The notes below the pieces were generated by a model that was given only the letters and a program-made list of their open reading frames with translations, made no database searches and was not told the DNA's origin. The position numbers were made by a program, and so were the translations under genes. From DATBGZ01 sp036557785 (lineage in GTDB: Bacteria; Actinomycetota; Actinomycetes; Mycobacteriales; Micromonosporaceae), in assembly GCA_036557785.1 (NCBI GenBank), contig DATBGZ010000096.1, positions 52,284 through 116,283 of the forward strand: a stretch of DNA of 64,000 nt, written 5' to 3'. This document shows positions 49,963 to 58,936 of the stretch, one piece after another (the stretch's first letter is position 1; every line of letters begins with the position of its first letter).

Positions 49963-50075
49963 CGCCATCCGGCGGCGTTTCCCCGCGTTCCTGGCTTCCC
50001 GCCCCCCGCCGGCCTCCCCACCGCCGCCAGCTTCCCGCCCCGCCCCCGCCGGTTTCCCCGCCCCGCCGCGCCCCG

Positions 50076-50123
50076 GAAAGTGACTTTCAGGGCGTCGGAC
50101 GGCGCTGCAGGTGCCCTGAAAGT
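50076..50123. terminator. Compound palindrome overlapping the end of ppk2
   Basis: ACTTTCAGGGC (50083-50093) and GCCCTGAAAGT (50113-50123) form an 11-bp stem with a 19-base loop; the left arm also holds a local palindrome, GAAAGTGACTTTC (50076-50088). The stop codon of ppk2 (50089-50087) lies inside the left arm. It probably ends the ppk2 transcript and may be a dispersed element that invaded the 3' end. Confidence 0.65.
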
Positions 50124-51064
50124 GAGTTTTTGCGAGGGTTCGCCTGTCCGGCGAGCGGGGTATCGATCTTGGCGCGAAGCTCGTCGAGTGGGAACTCGAC
50201 CTCCGGGTAGCGCAGGTCAAGATCCTCGAGGTGGGCCAACAGCAGGTTGGCGACCGCCCAGTTGCGGTACCACTTGCGATCGGCGGGCACGACGTACCAC
50301 GGCGCGGCCGACGAGCACCGGTCGAGCACATCCGCGTACGCGTGCTGGTAGTCCGTCCAGTGCGCCCGGTCGTCAAGGTCGCCGGGGTTGAACTTCCAGC
50401 GTTTGCTCGGGTCGTCCAGCCGTGCCCGCAGCCGCTTTCCCTGCTCGGCATAGGAGATGTGCAACATCACCTTCACGAGCGTGAGCCCGTCACGGACCAG
50501 AGCCTCTTCGAACGCGTTGATCTCGTCGTAGCGGCGCCGCCACACCTTCTCGGACGCGAGCTCCCGGACGCGCACCACGAGTACGTCCTCGTAGTGCGAG
50601 CGGTTGAACACGCCGATGTATCCGGCCGGTGGCAGCACCCGGGAGATCCGCCAGAGGAAGTGTTGAGCATGTTCCTCCGCCGTCGGCGGACCGAACGCGC
50701 GCTGCTGCACGCCGAGGGGGTTGACCGCGCCGACGACGCTGCGGATCGTCCCGTCCTTGCCGCCGCAGTCGAGCGCTTGCAGCACGAGCAGCACCCGGCG
50801 ATGGTCGACCCCTGCCTTCGCCCGCGCGTAGAGCCGCTCCTGCCGGGCGCCGAGCAGCGCACCGAGCCGCTCCACCTGAGCCCGCGACCACCGCTTTGGC
50901 CCGCCGGTCCCACCCCACGCCTGCTCGCCCTCGCTGCCGCCCGGCAGACCAGGTGTCTCCCGCGGGTCGAGTCGGTGCAGCCGCTCGGCGCGCCCGCGCA
51001 GCAGATCGCGAACCCGCCGCGAGCGGTCGAGCAGCTCCCGCTCGGCGTCTGGTCGCTGCGCCAC
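50087..51064 (-). CDS. Polyphosphate kinase 2 family polyphosphate:nucleotide phosphotransferase
   Basis: 325 residues. PPK2 Walker A variant LQALDCGGKDGTIRSV, lid and Walker B regions GVFNRSHYEDVLVVRVRELA and VKVMLHISYAEQGKRLRARL, and the terminal WYVVPADRKWYRNWAVANLL. It moves phosphate between polyphosphate and AMP/ADP; the GKDGT subtype is usually nucleotide-phosphorylating. GTG at 51064 follows TACGAT (51076-51071) by 6 nt, so it is leaderless. The last 15-20 residues (polar, basic) are encoded by the palindromic element and look appended. Neighbouring pit and PHO boxes suggest a phosphate-storage role. Confidence 0.92.
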   Translation of the reverse strand: MAQRPDAERELLDRSRRVRDLLRGRAERLHRLDPRETPGLPGGSEGEQAWGGTGGPKRWSRAQVERLGALLGARQERLYARAKAGVDHRRVLLVLQALDCGGKDGTIRSVVGAVNPLGVQQRAFGPPTAEEHAQHFLWRISRVLPPAGYIGVFNRSHYEDVLVVRVRELASEKVWRRRYDEINAFEEALVRDGLTLVKVMLHISYAEQGKRLRARLDDPSKRWKFNPGDLDDRAHWTDYQHAYADVLDRCSSAAPWYVVPADRKWYRNWAVANLLLAHLEDLDLRYPEVEFPLDELRAKIDTPLAGQANPRKNSLSGHLQRRPTP

Positions 51065-51103
51065 ATAAAGATCGTACGGAGTGGCCCGCCGGTCATCGGC
51101 TGG

Positions 51104-51652
51104 CTATGCCGCAGGGGAGGCCGCCCCGTCACTGACCTGCGCGAGCCACGGCCGGAACTGCGTCGCGAACGGCTCGGTTCCGTCGCCGAGGACCTGGGCC
51201 AGCCACTGGCTCGCCGCCCTCGCCTGCGCTACGACCTCGTCGGGGTACCCGAAGCGAACCCGGTGCTCGGCGAACTCGTCCTCGTCGAGACGCTCGATGT
51301 CGCCCCACCGCCGGCGGCGCACGTCGAGGTCGAGGTCGACCACGGTCACCTCGGGGCCGTTCCACGTGGCGGGCGTGGTGACGTCGCAGTAGATCTCCGT
51401 CCGGCGCGGAGGCGCGTTGAACATCGCCGTCCACCACCGGTCCCGCGGGATGAGCAGGACGTAGGGCTCCTCCCGCAGCGTCTCCCGCGTGCCGTCGACC
51501 CGGGCCGGTGTGCCGGCCACGACGCCGAGCCAGGTGCCGGCACCGTCCTCGCCGAGCAAGCGAGCCGGGTAGCTGCGGTGTGGACGGCCGTCGTACTTGA
51601 GGAACACCACCTGCACGCATGCGCCCGCCGTCGCTGCCGCCATGGCGGGCAT
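51104..51652 (-). CDS. DUF402 protein (FomD/YgaC-like phosphohydrolase fold)
   Basis: 182 residues. Characteristic NAPPRRTEIYCDVTTPATW, VTVVDLDLDVRRRRWGDI and RLDEDEFAEHRVRFGYPDEV; the Asp and Arg residues form the metal/phosphate site in DUF402 enzymes, which include nucleoside-diphosphate phosphatases and FomD. ATG is preceded by a GGGGGG tract. Codirectional with ppk2, 39 bp upstream; a link to nucleotide metabolism is plausible but inferred. Confidence 0.88.
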   Translation of the reverse strand: MPAMAAATAGACVQVVFLKYDGRPHRSYPARLLGEDGAGTWLGVVAGTPARVDGTRETLREEPYVLLIPRDRWWTAMFNAPPRRTEIYCDVTTPATWNGPEVTVVDLDLDVRRRRWGDIERLDEDEFAEHRVRFGYPDEVVAQARAASQWLAQVLGDGTEPFATQFRPWLAQVSDGAASPAA

Positions 51653-51793
51653 TGTCCCCCCTGCGGCTATTCGCTGCCACGATCACCATGCCAGGCCTGG
51701 CCATCGGGCCCGCGATCAGCGTGGCGTACGGGGGAAACGCCGTCGCGCGACGTGACGCGACGGGCCTGGGCCTGCCCGGTAACGTGCGTGTGC

Positions 51794-53905
51794 GTGGCTG
51801 CCGCGGATCCGTCGCTCGGGACTGCCGCGGCGCCCGCTTCGCGCGCAGCGCCACCGAGTGTCGAGGAGCTGCTGGCGCTGGCGATCGGTGCCGTGCCCGA
51901 CGGTGTGGACCGGCCGGGCCAGCGCCAGATGGCCCAGGCGATCGCCGAGGCCGTACGCGACGCGGAGCACCTGCTGGTCCAGGCGGGCACGGGTACCGGA
52001 AAGTCGCTCGCCTATCTGGTCCCGGCACTGCTGGTCCAGCCGCCCGCGGTCGTCTCGACCGCCACACTCGCCCTGCAGCACCAGCTCGTGGACCATGACC
52101 TGCCGCGGCTCGCCACCGCGGTCGCGAAGCGACTGGGCCGCACGCCGACGTTCGCTGTCCTCAAGGGACGACACCACTACCTGTGCCTGGCCAAGTTGGA
52201 GGGTGGCCGGGCCGACGAGCCCGACGCCCTGTTCGAGACCGGCGGTGGTGGCGTGCGATGGCTCGGCGAGGCCGGCCGGCTCGGCAAGCAGATCCAGCGC
52301 GTGCGGGACTGGGCGCAGCAGACCACCACCGGGGACCGGGATGAGCTCGACCCGGGAGTGGACGACAACGCCTGGCGACAGGTCTCCACGCCGGCGCGGG
52401 AGTGCGTCGGTGCGGCCAAGTGCCCGTTCGGCGACGAGTGCTTCGCCGAACGGTCCCGGGCGGTGGCTCGCGAGGTGGACGTGGTCGTCACCAACCACAG
52501 CCTGCTCGCGTTCGACATGCTCGCGGGCCGCCACATCATCCCGCCGCACCGGGTGCTCGTCGTCGATGAGGCGCATGAGCTCGCCGATCGGGTGAGCTCG
52601 GCGACGCAGGCGGAGCTGACCACCGAGCTGGTGGACCGCACGGCCCGCCGGGCACGCTCCTTTGTGGACGCCGAGGTCGCCGACCGGATCACCGAGGCGG
52701 GCGACGCCCTGGCGGCCGCGATGGCGCCGGTAACCGCCGGGCGGCTCGAGGGTGGCCTCCCCCCGGCGCTCACGCAGGCGCTGACCCTGCTGGACTCGGC
52801 GGTGCGGCGATCGCTGGAGCGGGTCGGCGAAGTCACCGCCGAGGACCCGGACCCGGTGGCCAAGCAGCAGGCCAGAGCGATGCTCTCCGATGTGGACGCC
52901 ACTGCCCAGCGGATGCTCGAAGGCGCCGGTCACGACGTGATCTGGGTCGAGCGCGACGAGCGCCGCCGGGCACTGGTCGTCGCACCGCTGTCGGTGGCCG
53001 GCACGCTTCGCCAGTTCCTCTACGAGGAGCGAACGGTGGTCGCGACCTCAGCCACGCTGGCGCTGGGCGGCAACTTCGATACGGTGGCCCGCTCGCTCGG
53101 CCTCACCATGACCCGCCCCGCCGCGGCCACCCTGGAGTCCATAGTGGACAGCGATGGCGACGACGACAGCGACGAGGAGCAGGCACCGCCATGGCGCAGC
53201 CTCGATGTCGGCTCGCCGTTCGACTACCGCCGACAGGGCATCCTCTACGTCGCGGCGCATCTGCCGCGACCGGCGCAGTCCGGCCTGCCCGAGCCGGCCG
53301 CGCGGGAACTGGTCCGGCTCGTGGCGGCCCTGGGCGGCCGTACCCTGGGGCTCTTCTCGTCACGCCGGGCGGCGCAGCGGGCCGCGGAAGTACTGCGGGC
53401 CGAGGTGGACCTGGAGATCCTCCTGCAGGGCGAGGAGGCGTTGCCACTGCTCGTGAAGCGGTTCCGGGAGGAGCCGTCGAGCTGCCTGCTCGGCGTCATG
53501 TCGCTGTGGCAGGGCGTCGACGTCCCCGGCGACGCGTGCCAGCTTGTGGTCATCGACCGGCTGCCCTTCCCCCGCCCGGACGAGCCGCTGGCGGCCGCCC
53601 GTGCGGCTGCCGTGGACGCGGCGGGTGGATCGGGATTCGTGAGTGTGAGTGTGCCGATCGCTGCCGTGCGGCTGGCCCAGGGCGTGGGACGCCTCATCCG
53701 TACGGCCGCTGACCGGGGTGTGGTCGCCGTGCTCGACTCCCGGCTGGAGCACGCGCGGGGGTACGGCTCCTACCTGCGCAAGTCGCTGCCACCGTTCTGG
53801 TACACGACGAAGCCGGACGTGGTCGAGGCGGCCCTGCGTCGGCTCGCCAGCGGCCAGCCGGCGGTCCCGAGCCAGCCCGCGCCAGCGGAGCATCGCGCGC
53901 CCTGA
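51794..53905 (+). CDS. DinG/XPD-type ATP-dependent helicase
   Basis: About 703 residues of superfamily 2. Walker A QAGTGTGKSLAYLVPAL, DEAH box LVVDEAHELAD, TSATLAL motif III and C-terminal LWQGVDVPGD, then QGVGRLIRT (motif VI). A likely 4Fe-4S site is formed by Cys in HYLCLAKL and ECVGAAKCPFGDEC. It unwinds DNA with 5'-3' polarity, probably in repair. Start is unclear: GTG codons at 51788 and 51794 both lie just after TAACGT (51780-51785), favouring leaderless translation. The in-frame extension upstream to 50231 is antisense to ppk2 and is not coding. Confidence 0.92.
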   Translation: MAAADPSLGTAAAPASRAAPPSVEELLALAIGAVPDGVDRPGQRQMAQAIAEAVRDAEHLLVQAGTGTGKSLAYLVPALLVQPPAVVSTATLALQHQLVDHDLPRLATAVAKRLGRTPTFAVLKGRHHYLCLAKLEGGRADEPDALFETGGGGVRWLGEAGRLGKQIQRVRDWAQQTTTGDRDELDPGVDDNAWRQVSTPARECVGAAKCPFGDECFAERSRAVAREVDVVVTNHSLLAFDMLAGRHIIPPHRVLVVDEAHELADRVSSATQAELTTELVDRTARRARSFVDAEVADRITEAGDALAAAMAPVTAGRLEGGLPPALTQALTLLDSAVRRSLERVGEVTAEDPDPVAKQQARAMLSDVDATAQRMLEGAGHDVIWVERDERRRALVVAPLSVAGTLRQFLYEERTVVATSATLALGGNFDTVARSLGLTMTRPAAATLESIVDSDGDDDSDEEQAPPWRSLDVGSPFDYRRQGILYVAAHLPRPAQSGLPEPAARELVRLVAALGGRTLGLFSSRRAAQRAAEVLRAEVDLEILLQGEEALPLLVKRFREEPSSCLLGVMSLWQGVDVPGDACQLVVIDRLPFPRPDEPLAAARAAAVDAAGGSGFVSVSVPIAAVRLAQGVGRLIRTAADRGVVAVLDSRLEHARGYGSYLRKSLPPFWYTTKPDVVEAALRRLASGQPAVPSQPAPAEHRAP

Positions 53906-53919
53906 CCGGCTGCTTGGCC

Positions 53920-55344
53920 CTACGCCAGCGACTCGGCCTCCGGGACGGCCGCGACGCCCGCCTCCCAGCCGCCGGGCATCGGTGGGCCGGTCGGGCTGGT
54001 CGGGCCGGGCTCGTCCCCCTGGTCGCGGGCGCGGCGGATCTCGGCAAGGTGTCTGATGCCGGTGTTGAGCACCGCGACGATCGGCACCGCGACGAGCGCA
54101 CCCACGATGCCCGCGAGCACGATGCCGGTCGCGATCGCCACGATCACCGCGAGCGGGTGGATCGCCACCGCGCGTCCCATGATCACCGGCTGCAGGACGT
54201 GGCCCTCGAACTGCTGCACCGCGATCACCCAGGCGAGCAGGATCAGCGCGACGACCAGGCCCTGGTCGACGAAGGCCACCAGCACCGCCAGGGCCCCCGA
54301 GACCGTGGCACCGACGATCGGCACGAACGCGCCGAGGAAGACGAGTGCGGCCAGCGCAAACGGGAACGGGACGCCGAGGACCACGAGCGCGATCCCGATA
54401 CCGACCGCGTCGATGAACGCGACGAGCACGGTGGCGCGAACATAGGAGACGAGCGTGCTCCATGAGGCATCGGCGGCCGACAGGATGTGGCCGCGGACCG
54501 GCCGGGGCAGCAGGCCGAAGAGGAACCGCGAGATCTTGCGGCCGTCGCGAAGGAAGAAGAAGGTCGCGAACAGCACCAGAAACACGCTGGTCAGGACACG
54601 ACCGACGGTGCTCGCGGTGGAGAACAGGCCGCTGGCCCACGACCCATTGCTGTCGGTGAACCAGCCGGTGATCGCGCTGTTGATGTCCTTCAACTGCTGG
54701 TCGGACAGGTGCAACGGGCCGCGCTTGAGGCTGTCCTGGATCTGGTTGAGGCCCGCGGTCGCCTTGCTCGCGAGTTGCGGCGCGCCGTCGATGAACTGCG
54801 AGATGACCAGGGTCAGCGTCCCGGCAAGCAGGGCGAGGCCGCCGACGAGCACCAGCGCCGTGGCGAGCGAGCGTGGCATGCGCAGGCGGACGAGCACGCC
54901 GACCGCCGGCGAGAGCAGCGCCGAGAGCAGCAACGCGATCGCGAGCGGTACCACGACGACCTGGAGCTTGGCGATCACCCACAGCGCGACCCACGCCGCG
55001 AGAATGAGGATGAGCAGGCGCCAGGCCCACGCGGCCGCGGCCCGCAAGCCGTCGGGCACGGCGCGATCGTCCCCGCGGCTGCGCCGGCGACCGATCGGCC
55101 GGCCAGGTGGGCCGCCGGCCGCGGGCACGCCGGCATCGCTCGCATCGCCCGCGGTGACCTCGATGGCCGTCGGCCCGTAGTCCTGGCCTCCCGCGGCCTT
55201 CGCCCGGCCGTTGCCCGTGCGGGCCGCGACCCCGCCGGCGCCGGCCGCTGGCCCACCCGCCTGCGCGCGGGCCCGGCTCACCGACGCCCGGCCCGATTCG
55301 AGAGCGCGGCTCAGCCGCTCCCGTACGGACTTGAACTGCCCCAA
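53920..55344 (-). CDS. AI-2E family transporter
   Basis: 474 residues: an N-terminal disordered cytoplasmic region of about 110 residues rich in Gly/Ala/Arg, then eight membrane segments in the typical AI-2E layout (LVVIVPLAIALLLSALLSP-like start, central FFFLRDGRKISRF, LLAWVIAVQQFEGHVLQPVIMG and a C-terminal LAGIVGALVAVPIVAVL). Despite the family name, many members export sodium or have unknown cargo. A TTG at 55344 has GGAGGT seven bases upstream and is preferred; GTG codons upstream are alternatives. Convergent with dinG, 14 bp. Confidence 0.87.
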   Translation of the reverse strand: MGQFKSVRERLSRALESGRASVSRARAQAGGPAAGAGGVAARTGNGRAKAAGGQDYGPTAIEVTAGDASDAGVPAAGGPPGRPIGRRRSRGDDRAVPDGLRAAAAWAWRLLILILAAWVALWVIAKLQVVVVPLAIALLLSALLSPAVGVLVRLRMPRSLATALVLVGGLALLAGTLTLVISQFIDGAPQLASKATAGLNQIQDSLKRGPLHLSDQQLKDINSAITGWFTDSNGSWASGLFSTASTVGRVLTSVFLVLFATFFFLRDGRKISRFLFGLLPRPVRGHILSAADASWSTLVSYVRATVLVAFIDAVGIGIALVVLGVPFPFALAALVFLGAFVPIVGATVSGALAVLVAFVDQGLVVALILLAWVIAVQQFEGHVLQPVIMGRAVAIHPLAVIVAIATGIVLAGIVGALVAVPIVAVLNTGIRHLAEIRRARDQGDEPGPTSPTGPPMPGGWEAGVAAVPEAESLA

Positions 55345-55408
55345 ATTGCCTACCTCCACGGACACGGTACCGGCCGGCACCGCCACCGCTGCCAATGGCA
55401 GGGGACGG

Positions 55409-56785
55409 TCAGCTCGGCCCGCCCACCAGGTACCCGGGCCCGCCAAGGCCACTGCCCGCCAGCGGGAACGGCACGGGCACCACCGGCGACGGGGGCTCCG
55501 GCACCGGACGGACCACGCCGTCCGGGAACTGGATCTGGTAGGCGCCGGCGCTCCACCATGCGCGAGGGGTGACCGGATCTCGACCGGTGAACACTCTACG
55601 GTATTGGTCGATCTCGGCCAGTAACCGGCCCTCCTCGGCCGTGGCGGTCGCGAGTTCGGCTGGTCGCCCGTAGAGCCCGCGGTTGAGCCCGTCCCGCAGT
55701 AGCGCGAGGCGGGTCGCGGCACGTTGGTACCGCTTCATCGCCGCGTGGCCGGCGTCGCCCGCCACCCGCTTCGCCCACGTCCGCGCCGACAACCGCCGTC
55801 CGAGCGTGCCCAGGGCGACCACCTCGGGCGGCGAGAACCAGCCGGCCGCGGCGTAGACGGGCAGCACACGCTCGGCGAGGCGGCCCTCACGCGAGCGCGT
55901 CCAGAGCACCAGCCCGACCGTGAGGAAGAAGATCGGTACGAAGACCGCGATGTAGCCGTAGAGGAAGAAGTAGCCGCTGATCGTGACCAGCGACGCCATC
56001 AGGTTCCAGGACGCGTGCAGGGTCATCGCGGTGGCCAGACCGGTCAGCGGGGCGAGTACCCGCACTGCCTTGCGGGGCGATCGGGCGGCGAAGCCGAGGC
56101 CGAGTCCGGTCATCGAGGTGAACAGGGGGTGGGCGAAGCCGCTCAGCGGTACCCGGCCGATGAAGACCAGCACCGCGGTGAGCACGCCATAGGCGGCGCC
56201 ACTCTGCGACGCGTCGGCGTACCCATGCCCGCCGAGGTAGAGGATGTTCTCCACCATGGCAAATCCGGTGGCCGACAGTCCACAGTAGACAACCCCGTCG
56301 ATGATGCCGGTGTACGCCTTGCGGTAGAAGACGAAGAGCAGCAGCGGGAACGCGGCCTTGAGGCTCTCCTCGACGACCGGCGCGACCAGCACGCCGACGA
56401 GCGCATCCTGCTTGCCCCACCGGGCGAACAGGTCGGTCGCCCACCCATTGAGCAGGATCGCGCCGCTGGTGGCCACGCCGGCTCCCCACAGGAAGCAGAC
56501 CGCGGTGATCCAGGTCGGTGACGGCTCGTACCGGTCGAGCCACAGGAAGCAGGCGATCAGCACCGGCACGGGCAGGATCGCTCCGGCCAGGCCCACCGCG
56601 AGCGGCACCGGACCGAGCCGCCAACCCAGGAAGGCGACCATCCCGATCGTGGCCGCGGCACAGACCGTGATCAGCAGGCCGAGCCAGACCGCGCGCAGGC
56701 TGGACCGGGTGCGGACCGGTGCGGCGCCGGATGTGACCCCGGCTGCCGACGGTTCCCCCGGGGACGCCGTGGGCGGTGCGACCAT
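55409..56785 (-). CDS. PrsW-family intramembrane metalloprotease
   Basis: 458 residues, eight or nine membrane helices. Glutamate-protease-like motifs are in order: LWLDRYEPSP, APVVEESLKAAF (EExxK), GFAMVENILYL (MxEN), FAHPLFTSMTG (HPxF) and LHASWN (HxxWN). PrsW cleaves anti-sigma factors in Bacillus; targets here are unknown. An additional cytoplasmic C-terminal tail of about 140 residues is Pro-rich at the end. ATG at 56785; the gene follows the FUSC gene by 10 bp in the same direction. Confidence 0.92.
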   Translation of the reverse strand: MVAPPTASPGEPSAAGVTSGAAPVRTRSSLRAVWLGLLITVCAAATIGMVAFLGWRLGPVPLAVGLAGAILPVPVLIACFLWLDRYEPSPTWITAVCFLWGAGVATSGAILLNGWATDLFARWGKQDALVGVLVAPVVEESLKAAFPLLLFVFYRKAYTGIIDGVVYCGLSATGFAMVENILYLGGHGYADASQSGAAYGVLTAVLVFIGRVPLSGFAHPLFTSMTGLGLGFAARSPRKAVRVLAPLTGLATAMTLHASWNLMASLVTISGYFFLYGYIAVFVPIFFLTVGLVLWTRSREGRLAERVLPVYAAAGWFSPPEVVALGTLGRRLSARTWAKRVAGDAGHAAMKRYQRAATRLALLRDGLNRGLYGRPAELATATAEEGRLLAEIDQYRRVFTGRDPVTPRAWWSAGAYQIQFPDGVVRPVPEPPSPVVPVPFPLAGSGLGGPGYLVGGPS

Positions 56786-56795
56786 GGGCGCAAGA

Positions 56796-57920
56796 CTAGC
56801 CGGAGGGTGCGTACGGTGCGTCGGTGACGCCGTCGACGAGCCGGTCGGCCCGTTCCTCCGGCAGGCCGGTACCGCGGAGCAGGTCCACCACGGCGCCGCG
56901 AATCTGCGCCACCATCACACTGCCGGAGAAGCCCACTCCCGCCCGGTACGCGCCGCCCGCGCCGCGGACCGCTTTCAGCGCGTGGATCCTGGCCACCGCG
57001 GGCTCCCGTCCCGCGGCCAACTCCTCGCGCAGGGTGCGTACGGAGAGCGCGAGCGCGTCCAGCGCCTCCGGCAGCGCCGCAGGTATCGGCTCGCCACCGG
57101 CGAGGACCGAGGCGGCCCGGCGGGCGAGCACGCGAACGTTGCGGGTGGCCCGCTCGACGTGCACGGCTGCCCGCAGGTAGCGCCCGACCAGGGGGCGCCG
57201 GCGCCACTGCAGGGGGGACAGCAGCGCGGTCTCGCGCCCGAGCGTGAGGCTCTCAGCGAGGTCCTGGTGCCGCGACTCGCCCGCTCGCAGGTCCGCCAAC
57301 GCCCGCCGGGCACGGCCCGGATCCCCGGCGCGCAGCGCGTCAGCCGTCAACGCGACGGCATCGGCGAGCTGGGTCAGCGCCGCGTCCGCGGCGGTGCGGA
57401 CCCGGGTGAGCGGGTTGTGCGGGAGCACCAGGCTCATCACGGCAAGCCCGACCGCGCCGCCGATGAGCGCGTCAACCAGCCGGCTCAGGCTCAGACCGGT
57501 CACCTGGGGCGCCACGGTCACCACGAGCACGGCGGATGAGGCGGCCTGGGCGACGGCGAGGTTGCCGCCGCCGAGAAAGACCGTGACGAGCATGGCGAGG
57601 GTGACCACGCCGACGATCTGCACCACGCCGACGCCGACCAGGACGACGATCGCGTCCGCGAGTCCGATGCCGAGCGCCACGCCACCGATGAGCTCCAGCG
57701 CCCGCTGCCAGCGCAGCCCCTCGGACGCGGAGAGCACGATGACCGCCGCGATCGGCGCGAAGAACGGTTGCTGGTGCCCGATCAGGTTGTGCGCCACCAG
57801 CCACGCCAGGCCGGCAGCGACGCCGCTCTGCACCGCGAAGGTGGTGTTCCAGCGCACCCGCCACAGCCGCTGGCTCAACGGGCCGATGCGGCCTGCCACG
57901 GCCGCCCATGACGGTCGCAC
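56796..57920 (-). CDS. FUSC/aromatic-acid-exporter-like membrane protein
   Basis: 374 residues: six membrane helices in residues 30-160 (HQQPFFAPIAAVIVLSASEG is the hallmark FUSC segment), then a long helical cytoplasmic domain. Family members resemble the YccS/AaeB exporters; cargo is unknown. GTG at 57920 lies 5-6 nt after a TTAGGGT hexamer, and the Zur box of znuA is about 70 bp upstream in the shared divergent region, so zinc control is possible. Confidence 0.85.
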   Translation of the reverse strand: MRPSWAAVAGRIGPLSQRLWRVRWNTTFAVQSGVAAGLAWLVAHNLIGHQQPFFAPIAAVIVLSASEGLRWQRALELIGGVALGIGLADAIVVLVGVGVVQIVGVVTLAMLVTVFLGGGNLAVAQAASSAVLVVTVAPQVTGLSLSRLVDALIGGAVGLAVMSLVLPHNPLTRVRTAADAALTQLADAVALTADALRAGDPGRARRALADLRAGESRHQDLAESLTLGRETALLSPLQWRRRPLVGRYLRAAVHVERATRNVRVLARRAASVLAGGEPIPAALPEALDALALSVRTLREELAAGREPAVARIHALKAVRGAGGAYRAGVGFSGSVMVAQIRGAVVDLLRGTGLPEERADRLVDGVTDAPYAPSG

Positions 57921-57988
57921 GATTCACCCTAAGCGGGCCGGCGTGCCGGCGATGCCGGTTGTGCCGACAGCCCCGTCCCATGCGTTGT

Positions 57989-58018
57989 TGACAATGATTG
58001 TCATTCTCGACGACAGTT
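57989..58018 (+). promoter_or_regulatory. znuA promoter with overlapping Zur-type box
   Basis: TGACAATGATTGTCA (57990-58004) is a perfect 7-1-7 palindrome of the Fur/Zur type. TTGACA (57989-57994), 18 bases, GACAGT (58013-58018) forms a promoter whose start would be at 58025, the GTG of znuA itself. The palindrome covers the -35 and part of the spacer, ideal for repression by zinc-loaded Zur. Zur is not in the window. Confidence 0.85.
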
Positions 58019-58024
58019 GTCGGC

Positions 58025-58936
58025 GTGAGACTCCACGAGCGGGCAGCTCTCGGTGGCGTCGCCAGCATGCTCGCCGCGCTGCTCGTCGCGAGCGCCGCCG
58101 CGTGCAGCCCAGGAAGCGGCCCTGGGGGGCTCTCGGTCGTGGTCGGGTTCTACCCGCTGCAGTTCGTGGCCGAGCGCGTCGGTGGCGACCAGGTCCGGGT
58201 CGCGAACCTCGCCCAGCCTGGCGCCGAACCGCACGACCTGGAGCTGTCCCCGCGGCAGGTCGGCCAGATCAGTGACGCGAGCCTGGTCGTGTACGTCAGC
58301 GGCTTCCAGCCCGCGGTCGACGAGGCGGTCGGCCAGTCCGCAGTCGCGGCCCTGGACGTGGCGAGCGTGGTACACCTGCGCGACGCGACGGACCTGCCGG
58401 CCGACGAGGGGCTCGGTGGGCGCGACCCGCACGTCTGGCTCGACCCGACCCTGCTCGCGACGATCGCCTCCGCCGTGGCGGCGCGGCTGGAGCAGCTCGA
58501 CCCGGACGGCGCGGCCGGGTACCGCGACCGGGCCACTGCGCTGACCGGTGCGCTGAGCACGGTCGACCAGGAGTACCGCGACGGGCTGCGGCAGTGCGGC
58601 CGGCGGGAGATCGTGGTGAGCCACGCCGCATTCGGCTACCTCGCCGACCGGTACGGACTGCGTCAGATCCCGATCACCGGGCTCTCGCCCGACACCGAGC
58701 CCACCCCGGGCCAGCTCGCCTCCGCAGTCGACCAGGCCCGCCGAGCCGGCGCCACCACGATCTTCGTCGAGCCGCTGGTCAGCGCCGACATCGCGCGCTC
58801 CGTGGCCGACGCCGCCGGCGCACGGGTAGCCGTGCTGGATCCGATCGAGGGCCTCCAGGGGGGTTCGAGCGCGGACTACGTTTCTGTCATGCGCGCTAAC
58901 CTCGACACCCTGCGCACCGCCTTGGGCTGCTCATGA
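58025..58936 (+). CDS. znuA: Zinc ABC transporter substrate-binding lipoprotein
   Basis: 303 residues. Lipoprotein signal with SAAACS near residue 25, then a cluster-9 metal-binding fold: GFYPLQFVAERVGGD, GAEPHDLELSPRQ (first His), RDPHVWLDPTLL (second His), VVSHAAFGYLADRYGL (third His) and VLDPIEG (Asp). The zinc-chelating acidic/His loop common in ZnuA is short. It captures zinc or manganese at the outer face; the Zur box points to zinc. GTG start is leaderless; the stop overlaps znuC (ATGA). Confidence 0.93.
   Translation: MRLHERAALGGVASMLAALLVASAAACSPGSGPGGLSVVVGFYPLQFVAERVGGDQVRVANLAQPGAEPHDLELSPRQVGQISDASLVVYVSGFQPAVDEAVGQSAVAALDVASVVHLRDATDLPADEGLGGRDPHVWLDPTLLATIASAVAARLEQLDPDGAAGYRDRATALTGALSTVDQEYRDGLRQCGRREIVVSHAAFGYLADRYGLRQIPITGLSPDTEPTPGQLASAVDQARRAGATTIFVEPLVSADIARSVADAAGARVAVLDPIEGLQGGSSADYVSVMRANLDTLRTALGCS

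Noticed and set aside
50231..51787. N-terminal extension of the DinG-like helicase
   Set aside because: It runs antisense through ppk2 and the DUF402 gene, and shows no helicase sequence.
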